Assembly: GCF_028640845.1 (NCBI RefSeq)
Contig: NC_080540.1
Coordinates: 213,711,800-213,775,799, forward strand
Direction: 5' to 3'
Length of the DNA: 64,000 nt
From: Ahaetulla prasina
Taxonomy: Eukaryota > Chordata > Lepidosauria > Squamata > Colubridae
The translations under genes and the position numbers were made by a program. The notes under the pieces were generated by a model that had not been told where the DNA came from, ran no database searches, and was given only the letters and a program-made list of their open reading frames with translations. This document shows, piece after piece, positions 10,700-21,905 of the stretch (the first letter of the stretch is position 1; every line of letters begins with the position of its first letter).

Positions 10700-11085
10700 A
10701 GCCATAGACTTCAAACGGCACAGAAGCCCCTATAGCTTTTTACTCTAGAACGATGTCCTCCCCAGAGAGAAACTACAGCCAATTAGACAAAGAAGCACTA
10801 GCCATTGTGTCAGGGGTTAAAAAATTCCACGAGTATGTCTTTGGGCGGAATTTTGAAATTGTGACTGACCACAGATCGCTACTGGGATACTGGCTGGCGA
10901 TCACCAACGCCTGTGGCACTTTCGCCACGCTTGACCCGATGGACTATATTCTTAGCCGCTTATTCGTACAAGCTGCAGCATCGACCAGGAAAAGAAGTGG
11001 GGCATGCAGACGCGTGGCCGATGCCCACTACCAGGGGCGATCAAGACCCCACCCGGGACGCCCATCCTACTTATTGACTCTTTGA
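10700..11085 (+). pseudogene. pol: gypsy RNase H
   Basis: An open frame at 10753-11085 contains SPERNYSQLDKEALAIVSGV (catalytic Glu region) and FEIVTDHRSLL (catalytic Asp region). This is the usual order for Ty3/gypsy RNase H, directly downstream of the reverse transcriptase. The end of the frame becomes unlike the family after about 10960, where another frameshift is likely. Confidence 0.8.
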
Positions 11086-11269
11086 CTCTGGCCCAGTCAC
11101 ATCTAAGGAAGTGGCTCGGCATCATACCGACATTGTGTTAAGGACTGTACCGGTTGGGTACAGAGAGGTGTCACGCGCGCCGCTTAACGGTTCAAAGAAT
11201 TTGTTAAAAACGAGATGAGCTCTCGGCTCAAGGGGTGCCTGTTATGGGGTGATCGTGTAATAATTCCTG

Positions 11270-12145
11270 ATAAATTAAGGGAAAGGTATTGGACCTCCTC
11301 CACGAGGTCACCCAGGATCGTAAGGATGAAGGGTTAGCTAGAAGCTATGTGTGGTGGCCACTCATGGACGCAGAGATTGCTGAGAGGGTAGGGAAATGCC
11401 AGGCTTGCCAAGAGTCCAGACCTCTACCCCAACGGCCCCAGTCAGAGAATGGGAAAAGCCCCAAGGGCCCTGGTCAAGAATCCACATTGATTTTGCTGGC
11501 CCTTTCCACGCCAAACGTTCCTAGTGGTTGTTGATGCATTCTCTAAATGGTTGGAGATCATACTCATGAAATCCACTACGGCCGAAGCAGTAATCGCAAC
11601 CCTGCGCCACCTATTCGCAACTCACGGGTTGCCCGACACTCTGGTGTCCGACAATGGGCCTCAACTCACCGCAACCCAGTTTGAACAATACCTGGCAGGG
11701 GGGGGGATCCGACATGCCCTCTCTGCGCCTTTCCACCCTGCGCCGAATGGCCTTGCAGAGCGTTCCGTCCGAGCGCTAAGGAGGCATTGTCCAGGCTCAA
11801 GCCAGGTGACTGGCAAACAAAGATAGACTTTTTCCAGCTGCCCAGCACAGAACCCCAAGCACGCCACCGGAAAAGCCCAGCCGAATTACTAGTGGGACGG
11901 AAACTCCGGTGCCCACTTGACCGCTTGAACCCCCATTACACACCGGAGGGTTACAAGGGGGAACTAGAAAAGACAAGGGAAATGAGCATAGGCGACCGGG
12001 TGTGGGCCCGAAACTATGGGGACGGCCCTAGTTGGTTCGCAGGACAAATAATAAAGATAACCGCCCAAAATCGACGTGGTAGAGCTACCAGACAACCGAG
12101 TGTGGAGGCGCCACATAGATCAGTTAAGGAAACGAATAACTGATC
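11270..12145 (+). pseudogene. pol: gypsy integrase with C-terminal GPY/F-like part
   Basis: An N-terminal zinc-binding HHCC segment ends in KCQACQE (about 11395-11415). The catalytic core follows, with Asp at 11489 (HIDFAG), Asp at 11650 (SDNGP) and Glu at 11758 (NGLAERS). The second Asp and the Glu are separated by 35 residues, the D-35-E spacing. A frameshift after the first Asp (near 11515) splits the core, and another follows the Glu. The C-terminal part has VWARNYGDGPSWFAGQI and VELPDNRVWRRHIDQL, as in the GPY/F module. There is no chromodomain that I can recognise. Confidence 0.85.
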
Positions 12146-12516
12146 ACACCGAACCAAATGAAACAAATCATGACCAATACCAATTTGAATCCACAGCTGA
12201 CAATGACCCGGGGGAGGCGCAAGACTTAGCTGAGGTCCCAGAGTTCCAGCGACGCCATCAGGTTCCCGAGGGAAACAGCTGGGGAAGTTTCAAAGTAATC
12301 CAAGGCCGGATGGCCAAGAAAAGAGTCAGCCAATAATCCAGAGCCCGTTGGCTCAGAGAAAGAGCTGGAGGAGAAAACAGCCCTCCGACCAGCTCAAAAC
12401 ACCACCCAGAACTGAACCGCGCAGGTCAGAAAGAACTAGGAGACGCCCAGGTTATTTGCGTGACTACGTCGAAAAATAACATGTAAATAAATATGTAAAT
12501 AGAGGCAAAGTGTTTT
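12146..12516 (+). other. gypsy 3' region before the polypurine tract
   Basis: This is hydrophilic sequence after integrase with no recognised domain. An open frame runs from 12076 to 12336. I see no envelope-like features (no signal peptide or membrane anchor). Confidence 0.6.
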
Positions 12517-12531
12517 CTGGGAGGGGAGGAG
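12517..12531 (+). promoter_or_regulatory. Polypurine tract
   Basis: The run ctgggaggggaggag lies immediately before the 3' LTR. It is the expected plus-strand primer. Confidence 0.85.
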
Positions 12532-12720
12532 TGTTATGTATTTATGTTTGTACCTTTAAATATTTGAGCGGGAAATCAGCACGTTGCTGATTGGACGAAG
12601 CCTCCAGCAGAACTGTATAAAAGGAGAGGTTTTTCCCCAGCCTGTTGCTGGGTTCACCCTATATTAAAGAGCTGCTGTCACTACCCTGGTCTCCAGCCTC
12701 GTTACTTCCAGAACTTAACA
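12532..12720 (+). repeat. 3' LTR of the gypsy element
   Basis: 189 bp, identical to the 5' LTR at all but one position that I can find. Followed by the ctatc duplication at 12721-12725. Confidence 0.95.
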
Positions 12721-12757
<37 letters not shown>

Positions 12758-12768
12758 GCTATCTAATC
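12721..12768. repeat. (TCTA)n microsatellite, right part
   Basis: Continuation of the array interrupted at 8216, with a few imperfections (tatta, gctatc). Confidence 0.9.
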
Positions 12769-13487
12769 TATGTATATTGTATGTGTGTGCTACTTTGAAA
12801 GCTTCCTCAACTTTGGAATGTCCCTGTGCATCCACAGATGTGATTTTCTCTGGGGTTCTTTATAAAGTTATACTTCAATATTTCAAAAGTAGATAAAGAA
12901 GAGTCAGATTAAGATAACTCTAGCCAAGGAGGTCATATAAAGTAACAGCAGAATTCATACACATAGATCCAGATCTTACTTCTTATTATTGGTTATGATC
13001 AAAGTTTCAGCACACTTTGACCACCCATTTCTGGGCTCAAACATTAATCAGGATAAGATGTGGTTAGTATTTAGATGTGAAAGTACCAGGACATCTCAGA
13101 GGGAAGTAAAAAAGAAAGAGAAAATCCAAGAAAACAATGTCAAACCACTTCAGTATTGCTGCCAAGACAACTACTTCATTTGTTGTCCACAACATCAACA
13201 CAAATCAAGTTCAACTTGAAGAAGGCTTCTTTTAAAACAAACACATAAAATAGAATGAGATCACAGTTTTGGGATACTCAAATTTGTGCAAAGTGTGTCT
13301 CTAAAACATGCATTCATTCCTGCTGCTCTAAAATGCTCAATATAGTTTAAATAGCACCAACTGAAAAATCAAAAGGAGGCGGGGAATTGCACATCTGTTC
13401 ATGGTGCAATAATTTCTTCTGTCTCTAATTTGATTCACAAATTTGTTCCCCTGCTTTAAAAGTCATATTCATAGAGCTCATTTGTGC
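12769..13487. other. Unannotated sequence
   Basis: No gene or known repeat recognised. Confidence 0.4.
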
Positions 13488-13495
13488 CTTTGTTC

Positions 13496-13729
13496 CAGGG
13501 GTGGAACCAGCAGGTTCTGACAGGTTCTGGAGAACCAGTAGCAGACATTTTGAGCAGTTCAGAGAACTGGCAAATACCGCCTCTGGCTGGCCCCAGAGTG
13601 GGGTGGGAATGGAGATTTTGCAATTTCCTTCCCCTGCCACGCCCATCAAGCCATACCCACCAAGCCATACCACGCCCACCAAGCCATGCCCACAGAACCG
13701 ATGGTAAAAAAAATTGGATTTCATCACTG
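13496..13729. mobile_element. hAT MITE, 234 bp
   Basis: Left end caggggtggaacc and right end tttcatcactg are inverted. The flanking 8-bp repeats are ctttgttc (13488-13495) and ctttgtta (13730-13737), 7 of 8 identical. Repeated 'accaagcc' and 'cacgccca' motifs are shared with the copies at 23215 and 36943. Confidence 0.8.
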
Positions 13730-13737
13730 CTTTGTTA

Positions 13738-15597
13738 TGACCTTCAGTCAGATGGGCCAATTATTTTGGGTGAATCCGTACAAACAATGCAGTGTTACAT
13801 GCTTCTGCTGATAGGTTGCAAACTGTTAGCAAGCTTGTACACATTCATTATCATATTCATACAGCAGTTATTTGTCCTGTATTGTGCTGTATAACTGATC
13901 GCCAAAAAGCACTTTCAGACATGGGAGCATGAAAGCGATTCTTGCTTGCTACCTGTGGAAGTAGCCGTCATTTTCCCAGGATCATACCTAAGAGATATTG
14001 CTTCATTCAAACTCCTGGACTCCACTGGATTAAAACCAGAGTGTTTTTATTTTATTTGTTACAGGTCATTGTTTTGGATTACTGGTTTGCTCAAACAAGC
14101 CTAAATACCAAAACATTTTGGCAATATTACATTTGAATGTTTTCCCCTCTGCCCTGATAATATTTACTGCACTTTTACATCCTTTTGATCTTTTGAACAT
14201 TTTTGGAAAAGCAATATTATACAAGGAGGCGTAAAAAGAATAAAGAAAACAGATTACACGAAAACAAAATCTTTATAAAATCAGATCCTTGCTTCCTTTT
14301 GGTGCCTTTTGCCTTCACCTGACTGGAGCACACTGTTCTTCAATCAAACTGTTTCAACAGAGTAAAAATCTATTTTAACCAAAGCAGGAGAAGCTTGAAT
14401 GAAACATAATGATTTAGATTAAGCTAAGATTTGTATGAAAGCTACAGCAGTGCCAAGCTCCAAATAGCCTGGGAATGAATAATTTAACCTTCCCATGATG
14501 TTTCAAAGTATAGTTTTCATATGAATTATCTGTGTCTGATAAGCGATTGTTGTCATGAACATTGGAATTGTATTTCATTTTTTTTTCCCATGGATTAGGC
14601 AGAAAAGGAGTGGTAATTGGCAATCATGCTCATCTGTTCACGGATTCATTTCATTATACTCGGAGAAGCACAAGCTAGCATTTAGACGAAAATAATGAGA
14701 ACATGCTCTCAGGAGAAATTTGCTGAATTTAGCAGGACAACAGTTGAGAAGTTGTAGATGATTTCCTGAAACCTATGTGCTATTTTTCTTTTTAAATTAA
14801 TAGTTGGCAAATTCAGCCCTTGCAGAAATGTATTCTTAATTTGTTTTGGATATTTCAACCAAACTTTTTTTCTTTTTTGTTCGTTTTTTCTTTTTTTGAT
14901 GTGCTAAAGAGTAGAAATAAAATAAGCAACCTATAGCCTCAAGTTTGTTAGGACATTGAATTTAGCAGTTGGAACAGTAAAGTGTACAATAGGCCATAAC
15001 ACACAGTTGTAATTGATTATTGCGGACTCATGCATGAAGCAATCTATGCTATGATTGGTCGCTGTAAGTATAAAAGGGGAGTTTCCCCTTTTTAACCCGC
15101 CTTTTTCTTCTGTGTGTTCTGTATACATTTACCTCATGATGTTCCTAAGTTTCTGAATATCTTGTGTTTTTTGTCTTTCTGAATGATGTTGAATGTTAAA
15201 TACACACACACACACACAAATACACATTTGTATCAGTGTCTCTGACTTTATCTGGACAGCTGCTGTGCAATTCCCTGACGTTTCTCAACATTATAAGTTT
15301 TTTGATGATTTGAGGCAGCAACTCCCCAGAATTTCTGGCCAGAGTGTTTAACTGAACCTTAAAACCTCTGGGATGCAGAAGCTGTGGAAGGTTATTGCAG
15401 ATTGTCAATGGATTTGAATAATGTTATGCTTTGATGGATCTTAGACCCTGAAAAGTAAACAGATTTCAATGACACCAACTCTGCAGGCCTTCTAGAAAGC
15501 CTTGAAGAGATACAGGTTTTCCACCCAGAGTTACATTGGTCATAATGGATGGCCATCTAAATGTGTTTAATATATCTTGAAATAAACTTTTCTTTTT
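13738..15597. other. Unannotated sequence
   Basis: No gene recognised. A short CA microsatellite lies at about 15202-15218. Confidence 0.4.
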
Positions 15598-16112
15598 TTT
15601 AGAATAGAATATAATTTTTTATTGGCCAAGAGTGATTGGACACACAAGGAATTCATCTTGGTGCATATGCTCTCACCGTACATAAAAGAAAAGATACATT
15701 CATCAAGAATCATAAGGTACAACACTTAATGATAGTCATAAGGAAAGAGTCAACATAAATCTCAAGGATACCAGCAACAAGGTTACAGTCGTACAGTCAT
15801 AAGTGGGAGGAGATGGGTGATGGGAACGATGAGAAGATTAATAGTAGTGCAGATTTAGTGAATAGTTTGACAGTGTTGAGGGAATTATTTGTTTAGCAGA
15901 AAGATGGCGTTTGGGAAAAAAAACTGTTCTTGTGTCTAGTTATTCTGATGTGCAGTGCTCTATAGCATCGTTCTGAGGGTAGGATGCGAGGGGTCTGTAG
16001 GTATTTTCACTGCCCTCTTTTTGACTTGTGCAGTATACAGGTCCTCAATGGAAGGCAGGTTGGTAGCAATTGCTTTTTCTGCAGTTCTAATTATCCATTG
16101 AAGACTGCCTCT
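15598..16112 (-). mobile_element. Snake1/L3-type CR1 LINE, 3' end
   Basis: The + strand starts with AATAG-like bases (agaatagaatataat) and ttattggccaag, then runs to gcagttctaattatcc. This is the reverse of the plus-strand copy at 31150-31905. In the minus sense it encodes part of an ORF2 C-terminus and a 3' end with AATAG pentamers, as described for a CR1 family in snakes. 5'-truncated. Confidence 0.8.
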
Positions 16113-16115
16113 TAC

Positions 16116-16152
16116 AATTAATTAATTAATTAATTAATTAATTAATTAATGA
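16116..16152. repeat. (AATT)n tract
   Basis: About nine tetranucleotide units directly after the 5'-truncated LINE. Confidence 0.95.
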
Positions 16153-16560
16153 AATAAAATATGTTTCAGAAGTATGAAACATAACACAGGCTATCATCTG
16201 CCTTCCATCCAGGTGATGAAAAGCAAAGTGAAAGAAGGGCCAAAAATACCAAGGAATACCGAGGCATATAGTATCTAGGCTATCTAGGATCACAGCAACT
16301 GTTTTGCAGCTTTTTAAAATCATCTTTACAGAATAGTTGTACACTGATGTCACAATGGATTACGTATTGAGTTATGGATATTTTATTAGCTAAGGCAAGA
16401 CTATATGGTAAGTTTTGCCTCGTGGAATGATAATTACCTGCCAAAGATTTTTTTTTCTCCACCTACTTTTACAAGGCTTAAATAATTTCAGTTTTTGCAC
16501 TTAATTAAAGCAGGAATGAATCATAACATCTTCTATTTTTTTTAAAAAAAATGCAACATA
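16153..16560. other. Unannotated sequence
   Basis: No feature recognised. Confidence 0.4.
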
Positions 16561-16850
16561 TACAGGTAGTCCTCGATTTACAACCACAACTGAGTCCAAA
16601 AATTTATATTGCTAAGCAACACAGTTAAGTGAGCTTTGTTCCATTTTATGACCTTTTTTGACACAGTTGTTAAGTGAATCACTGCAGTTGTTAAATGAAT
16701 CATGCAGTTGTTAAGCAAATATGGCTTCCCTCATTGCCTTTGCCTGTTGGAAGCCGGCTGGGAAGGTCACAAAAGGTGATCACATGATCCCAGGACAATG
16801 CAACTGTCATAAATACATGCTAGCTGTCAAATGACTCAATTTTGATCATG

Positions 16851-18271
16851 TTCTAGACCCGTTCCAGTCCGGCTTTCGACCCGGTTACAGTACGGAGACG
16901 GCTTTGGTCGCGTTGGTGGATGATCTCTGGAGGGCCAGGGATAAGGGTTACTCATCTGCCCTGGTCCTATTAGACCTCTCAGCGGTTTTTGATACCATCG
17001 ACCATGGTATCTTGCTGCGCCGGCTAGGGAGTTTGGGAGTGGGAGGCACCGTTTATCGGTGGTTCTCCTCCTATCTCTCTGGCTGGACGCAGACGGTGTT
17101 GGCAGGGGGGCAGAGATCAACCCCGAGGCGCGTCATGTGTGGGGTGCCGCAGGGGTCGATTCTCTTGCCTCTCCTGTTCAACATCTATATGAAGCCGCTG
17201 GGTGAGATCATCAGTGGCTTTGGGGTGAGATACCAACTGTACGCTGATGATACGCAGCTGTACTTTTCCATCCCAGGCCATCCCAACGAAGCCATCAAAG
17301 TCCTGTCCCAGTGTCTGGAAGCCATACGGGTCTGAATGGGGAGAAACAGGCTCAAGCTTAATCCCTCCAAGACGGAGTGGCTGTGGATGCCGGCACCCCG
17401 GTACAGTCAGCTGCAGCCGCGGCTGACTGTTGGGGGCGAGTCATTGGCCCCGATGGAAAGGGTGCGCAACTTGGGCGTTCTCCTGGATGGACGGTTGTCT
17501 TTTGAAGATCACTTGACGACCGTCTCCAGGAGAGCTTTTCATCAGGTTCGCCTGATTTGCCAGTTGCGCCCCTTCCTGGACCGGGATGCCCTATGCACGG
17601 TCACTCATGCTCTTGTTACCTCTCGCCTGGACTACTGCAATGCTCTCTACATGGGGCTCCCCTGAAGAGCACCCGGAAGCTCCAGTTGGTCCAGAATGCA
17701 GCTGCGCGGGTGATAGAGGGAGCTGTGCGTGGCTCCCATGTGATACCACTCCTGCGCAGGCTGCACTGGCTACCTGTAGTCTTTAGGGTGCACTTCAAGG
17801 TGCTGGTTACTACCTTTAAAGCGCTCCATGGCTTAGGGCCGGGTTATCTGCGGGACCGCCTACTGTTACCAATTGCCTCCCACCGACCCGTGCGCTCTCA
17901 AAGGGAGGGACTCCTCAGGGTGCCGTCCGCCAAACAATGTCGGCTGGCAGCCCCCAGGGGAAGGGCCTTCTCTGTGGGGGCTCCTACCCTCTGAAATGAA
18001 CTTCCCACAGGACTTCGCCAACTTCCTGACCTTCGAACCTTTCGCCGCGTGCTGAAAACATATTTGTTCATTCGTGCAGGACTGGCATAGGATTTTAGAT
18101 TTTATAGTTTTAATTTTAATGGGTTTTATTGTTTTAAATTTATCTTAATTAGAGCCAAATTGAATAAGTTTTTTAAACAGTATTTTTATCTTGTATTTAT
18201 ATTGTTGCTCGTTTTTATCTGGCTGTAAACCGCCCTGAGTCCCTTGGGAGAAGGGCGGTATAAAAATCTAA

Positions 18272-18315
<44 letters not shown>

Positions 18316-18318
18316 ATG
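16851..18318 (+). mobile_element. L2-clade LINE, 5'-truncated, 1468 bp
   Basis: The element is bounded by tgatcatg at 16843-16850 and 18319-18326, an 8-bp target duplication. It starts inside the reverse transcriptase domain, has the 3' signature 'accgccctgagtc...gggagaagggcggtataaaaat', and ends in (TAAA)n. The tail and the DYCNALYMGLP / LLRRLHWLPV protein segments are typical of L2 LINEs. Confidence 0.9.
16860..18055 (+). pseudogene. L2 ORF2 remnant (reverse transcriptase and C-terminus)
   Basis: The reading begins in the reverse transcriptase with FDTIDHGILL (first catalytic region), then GVPQGSILLPLLFN, then YADDTQLYFS (catalytic YADD at 17240-17251). At 17333 the codon after RV is TGA, where the sister copy on the other strand (20787-21638) has TGG, so a Trp codon became a stop. 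The frame resumes at 17336 (MGRNRLKLNPSKTEW) and runs to MGLP at about 17660. A one-base shift then moves the reading to LKSTRKLQLVQNAAARV, HWLPVVFRVHFK and FKALHGLGPGYL. A second Trp-to-stop change precedes NELP near 17994. The endonuclease domain is absent because of 5' truncation. The protein would have copied its own RNA at a nicked target. Confidence 0.9.
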
Positions 18319-18397
18319 TGATCATGGGGATGCTGCAATAGTTGTAAGCGTGAAATCTGGTGCCATTGTAACTGGCTGTAAGTCAAGGATACCTGTA

Positions 18398-19876
18398 TCA
18401 TTTTCTAAACAATTGAAAATATACACTCTTCTTTATTTTATATTTATTATATTTATATATTATTTGTATAATTTGCAATAAATGTGTATCAGCAAGAATT
18501 TGGGCTGCAAATATGCTCATTGCCACAATACTACTATTATTTATTTTGGTGCTTCAGCCAAATTTGCATCCATAGAAATCCTGGACAAACTTTTTTTAAG
18601 CTACTGATACACAAGGAAAATACTCCCACTAAAGGAATTTCAAAGCTTTCTTAACTTCCACTGAAATTATTTTCATATTTTATCTAATGGGAAAAATTGA
18701 GATTCATCTTGAGCTTCGTTTGATGATGTTTCCTCATTTTTATGCCCAGAGTTACTGAGGTATACGACCACCTCATGAAATGTTATTTGCAAAATTGGGT
18801 TAAAATACAGTCCTAATATGATGGGTGATTTTAGAAGATTTCAAGAGACATGGTTAAAATTCACACTAAGTACTATACATTTTCTTTTATTTCCCCTGAT
18901 GTGCACCATAGCACAGACGTATCACGCAATGCTTCATAAGCCAAAATATATTCAGAAATCTAAGAACAAAATGCACTTCTTCCTAGAAGGTTTTGTGAGA
19001 ATGAAGCAATTGAGAAGAATGTTAGCAATTGGGAATGATGATCTGGGTTCAGTTATGCTCATCACTCAAGGTGTACATCACAAAGTGATTTCTTGCAACA
19101 CAGAACTATCAAATAACGGGGGGGGGAAGCAAATGTGATTCTAGAGTGAGAAATGCTTAATCATGCTGCAGAGGAATTTTGTGAGTCTTAGAAGCTAGAC
19201 ATTTCTAGGCAAACGCACTGTAATATTCACTACTGATTCATATTTGATTTACTATGCCTTTTAAAAATGTAAGTATAATCACCTCATTTTTAAAGGAAGC
19301 TAAGCATTTTTTTTACATCACTGCTGTCTCAAAGTAGGGATAGTATTAGAGAAAGGTAACCCACAGTACATCAGATGTTGTTGAATTGCAACCGCTAATA
19401 CTCTTCATTGTTAGTCATGCTGGTTAGGATGTAGCTTATACAGAGGTATAGGCCACCTGTCTATCTTAAAGGATTAGGATGTATGCATTCTACATGTAAG
19501 CTTCCCACTTATTCCCAGGTAATAAATAGTTACGAAAAAGGAGAAAGAGTGAGAAAAGAGTGAGCTTTCAGATATGCATTTGGAGATGTATAGAGTACCA
19601 TGGATCTTAAGAAGCCCCAGTCAATCCATCCTTGACAAACAGAGGTTGACTATTCCATTGAAGGAATACCCTGCAAGTAGAATTTCACATACATTTGTAC
19701 ATATGCAAGACAAGGATGGACCATGAAAAAAAAGGCTTGTCAAGATTGACCAAAGAAAAAGAAAAGAGACTTGTGTATGTTCTTATTGCTAATTATAATT
19801 TCTGTAGCAATCACACCACACTCATGTTAGAAGCAACAAGGTACTTCCCGGTTAAAAGGATTAACTGGTGACTTTT
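18398..19876. other. Unannotated sequence
   Basis: No gene or known repeat recognised. The open frame at 18818-19138 has no familiar motif. Confidence 0.4.
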
Positions 19877-20129
19877 TAATTATTATTTATTTATTTATTT
19901 ATTTATTTTATTAGATTTTTATACTGCCCTTCTCCCGAAGGACTCAGGGCGGTGTACAGCCAAATAATAAAACCACACAATATACACATTAAAACAGAAA
20001 CTTAAAACCAAGCATATTACATAAATGGCCGAAATTTAAAACAATCAATTTAAAACCCTAAAATTCATAAATAACCCCAATAAAATTTAATAAAACTTTT
20101 AAGCCAGTCCCGCTTGAATAAATAAATGC

Positions 20130-20860
20130 GTTTTCAGTTCACGGCAAAAAGTCCGAAGATCAGGCAATTGGCGTAAACCAGGGGGAAGTTCGTTCCAAAG
20201 AGTAGGATCTCCGACAGAGAAGGCCCTATCCCTGGGGGCCGCCAGCCGACATTGTTTGGCGGATGGCACCCTGAGAAGACCCTCTCTGTGTGAGCATACG
20301 AGTCGGTGGGAGGCATAAGGTAACAGCAGGCGGTCCCATAAGTACCCGGGCCCTAAGCCTGGAGCGCTTTAAAGGTGGTAACCAAAATCTTAAAGTGCAC
20401 CCGAAAGACCACAGGAAGCCAGTGCAGACTGCGCAGGAGTGGTGTTACATGGGAGCAACGTGTGGCTCCCTCTATTACCCGCGCAGCTGCATTCTGAACT
20501 AGCTGAAGCTTCTGGGTGCACTTCAAGGGCAGCCCCATGTAGAGAGCATTGCAATAATCCAAACGAGAAGTGACAAGAGCGTGAGTGACCATGCATAAGG
20601 CATCCCGGTCCAGGAAGGGGCACAACTGGTGGACCAAGCGTACTTGGTAAAAAGCCCTCCTGGAGACGGCCGCCAAATGATCTTCAAACGACAGCCGTCC
20701 ATCCAGGAGGACACCCAAGTTGCGCACCCTTTCCATTGGGGCCAACAACTCGCCCCCAACTGGTACCGGGGTGCCAGCATCCACAACTACTCTGTCTTGG
20801 AGGGATTGAGCTTGAGTCTGTTTCTTTCCATCCAGACCCATACAGCTTCCAGGCACCGGG
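20130..20860 (-). pseudogene. L2 ORF2 C-terminal part, frameshifted
   Basis: It continues the frame at 20787 after a shift. PMERVRNLGVLLDGRLSFED, FLDRDALCMVTHALVTSRLD, YCNALYMGLPLKCTQKLQLV and TPLLRSLHWLPVVFRVHFK are seen in 20353-20856. A further shift is needed for the terminal PPNNVGWRPP-type reading seen at 20134-20316. These match the copy at 17336-18055. Confidence 0.85.
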
Positions 20861-21638
20861 ACAGCACTTCGACAGCTTCGTTGGGGTGGCCCGGGGTGGA
20901 AAAGTACAGCTGCGTGTCATCAGCGTACAGATGGTAACTCACCCCAAAGCCACTGATGACCTCGCCCAGCGGCTTCATATAGATGTTGAATAGGAGAGGT
21001 GAGAGAATCGACCCCTGAGGCACCCCACAAGTAAGGCGCCTCGCGGTCGATCTCTGCCCCCCTGTCAACACCGTCTGTGACCGGTCAGAAAGATAGGAGG
21101 AGAACCACCGATAAACGGTGCCTCCCACTCCCAAACTCTCCAACCGGTGCAGCAAGATACCATGGTCGATGGTATCAAAAGCTGCTGAGAGATTTAATAG
21201 GACCAGGGCAGAGGAACAACCCCTATCCCTGACCCTCCAGAGGTCATCCACCAACGCGACCAAAGCTGTCTCTGTACTATGTCCGGGCCAGAAGCTGGAC
21301 TGGAACGGGTCTAGATAGACAGCTTCATCCAGGTACTGGGGAAGCTGCCATGCAACCACACTCTCTACAACCTTCGCCACAAAGCGAAGGTTGGAGAATG
21401 GACGATAATTTCCCAAAATAGCTGGATCCAGGGAAGGCTTCTTGAGGAGGGGTCTCACCACCTCCTCTTTCAAGGCAGCGGGAAAAACCCCTTCCAACAA
21501 TGAAGCATTTATAATTCCCCGGAGCCAGCCTCGTGTCACTTCCTGTGTAGCCAGCACCAACCAGGAAGGACACGGGTCCAGTAAACATGTAGTTGCATGT
21601 AACCTTCCCAGTAACCTGTTCACGTCCTCGAGAGCCAC
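20787..21638 (-). pseudogene. L2 ORF2, open reverse transcriptase segment of 283 codons
   Basis: The longest open L2 frame in the window. In order it has ALEDVNRLLGRLHATTCLLD and SWLVLA (the linker before the reverse transcriptase), PLLKKPSLDPAILGNYRPFS, FQSSFWPGHSTETAL, AAFDTIDHGILL, GVPQGSILSPLLFN, and YHLYADDTQLYFS with the catalytic Asp pair. It ends in RLKLNPSKTE, where the frame shifts. The N-terminal apurinic-type endonuclease is missing because of 5' truncation. The initiating Met is only the first Met in frame, not a true start. Catalytic residues of the reverse transcriptase are retained, but the whole protein is not encoded. Confidence 0.85.
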
Positions 21639-21663
21639 AGAATCAAACTCATCCCAAACAACC

Positions 21664-21905
21664 TATTTGAATTCATACCCACCCTTCTCCGAAGACTCAG
21701 GGCGGCTTACATTGTGTAAGGCAATATTCTCATCCTATTTGTATATTTATATACAAAGTCAACCTATTGCCCCCCCAACAATCTGGGTCCTCATTTTACC
21801 TACCTTATAAAGGATGGAAGGCTGAGTCAATCTTGGGCCTGTTGGGACTCGAGCCTGCAGTAACTGTAATTGCAGGCAGCTGTGTGTTAATAACAGGCTG
21901 CATTA
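21664..21905 (-). mobile_element. tRNA-derived SINE with L2-like 3' end
   Basis: In minus sense the SINE ends with 'ccgccctgagtcttcggagaaggg' and its body contains 'gactcagccttccatccttt' and 'tgaggacccagattgttggg'. The B-box-like 'ctcgagtcccaaca' lies at about 21846. The same element with a cleaner tRNA head is at 28660-28925. Confidence 0.75.

Larger units (their letters stand above)
8216..12720 (+). mobile_element. Full-length Ty3/gypsy LTR retrotransposon, 4505 bp
   Basis: Two direct LTRs of 189 bp (8216-8404 and 12532-12720) start TGTTATG and end TTAACA. I see only one difference between them (tgtattcatg versus tgtatttatg). Target duplication ctatc lies at 8211-8215 and 12721-12725. A primer site follows the 5' LTR and a polypurine tract precedes the 3' LTR. 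Between them gag, protease, reverse transcriptase, RNase H and integrase occur in that order, the Ty3/gypsy order, with no envelope gene. The coding region has many frameshifts, so this copy is non-autonomous although the LTRs imply a young insertion. Confidence 0.95.
16563..18395. mobile_element. Tc1/mariner-like MITE, split by an L2 LINE
   Basis: Left end caggtagtcctcgatttac at 16563, right end gtaagtcaaggatacctg ending at 18395, with TA on both outer sides (16561-16562 and 18396-18397). MITE sequence occupies 16563-16850 and 18319-18395. The middle is an L2 insertion. With the L2 removed the MITE is about 360 bp. Confidence 0.85.
19878..21662 (-). mobile_element. L2-clade LINE, 5'-truncated, about 1.8 kb
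   Basis: In minus sense the element ends in a (TAAA)-type tail (ttatttattt on +, about 19880-19910), preceded by the 'gccctgagtccttcgggagaagggc' signature. It extends further 5' than the copy at 16851. No clear target duplication found. The right edge abuts the tail of a SINE at about 21663. Confidence 0.85.
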
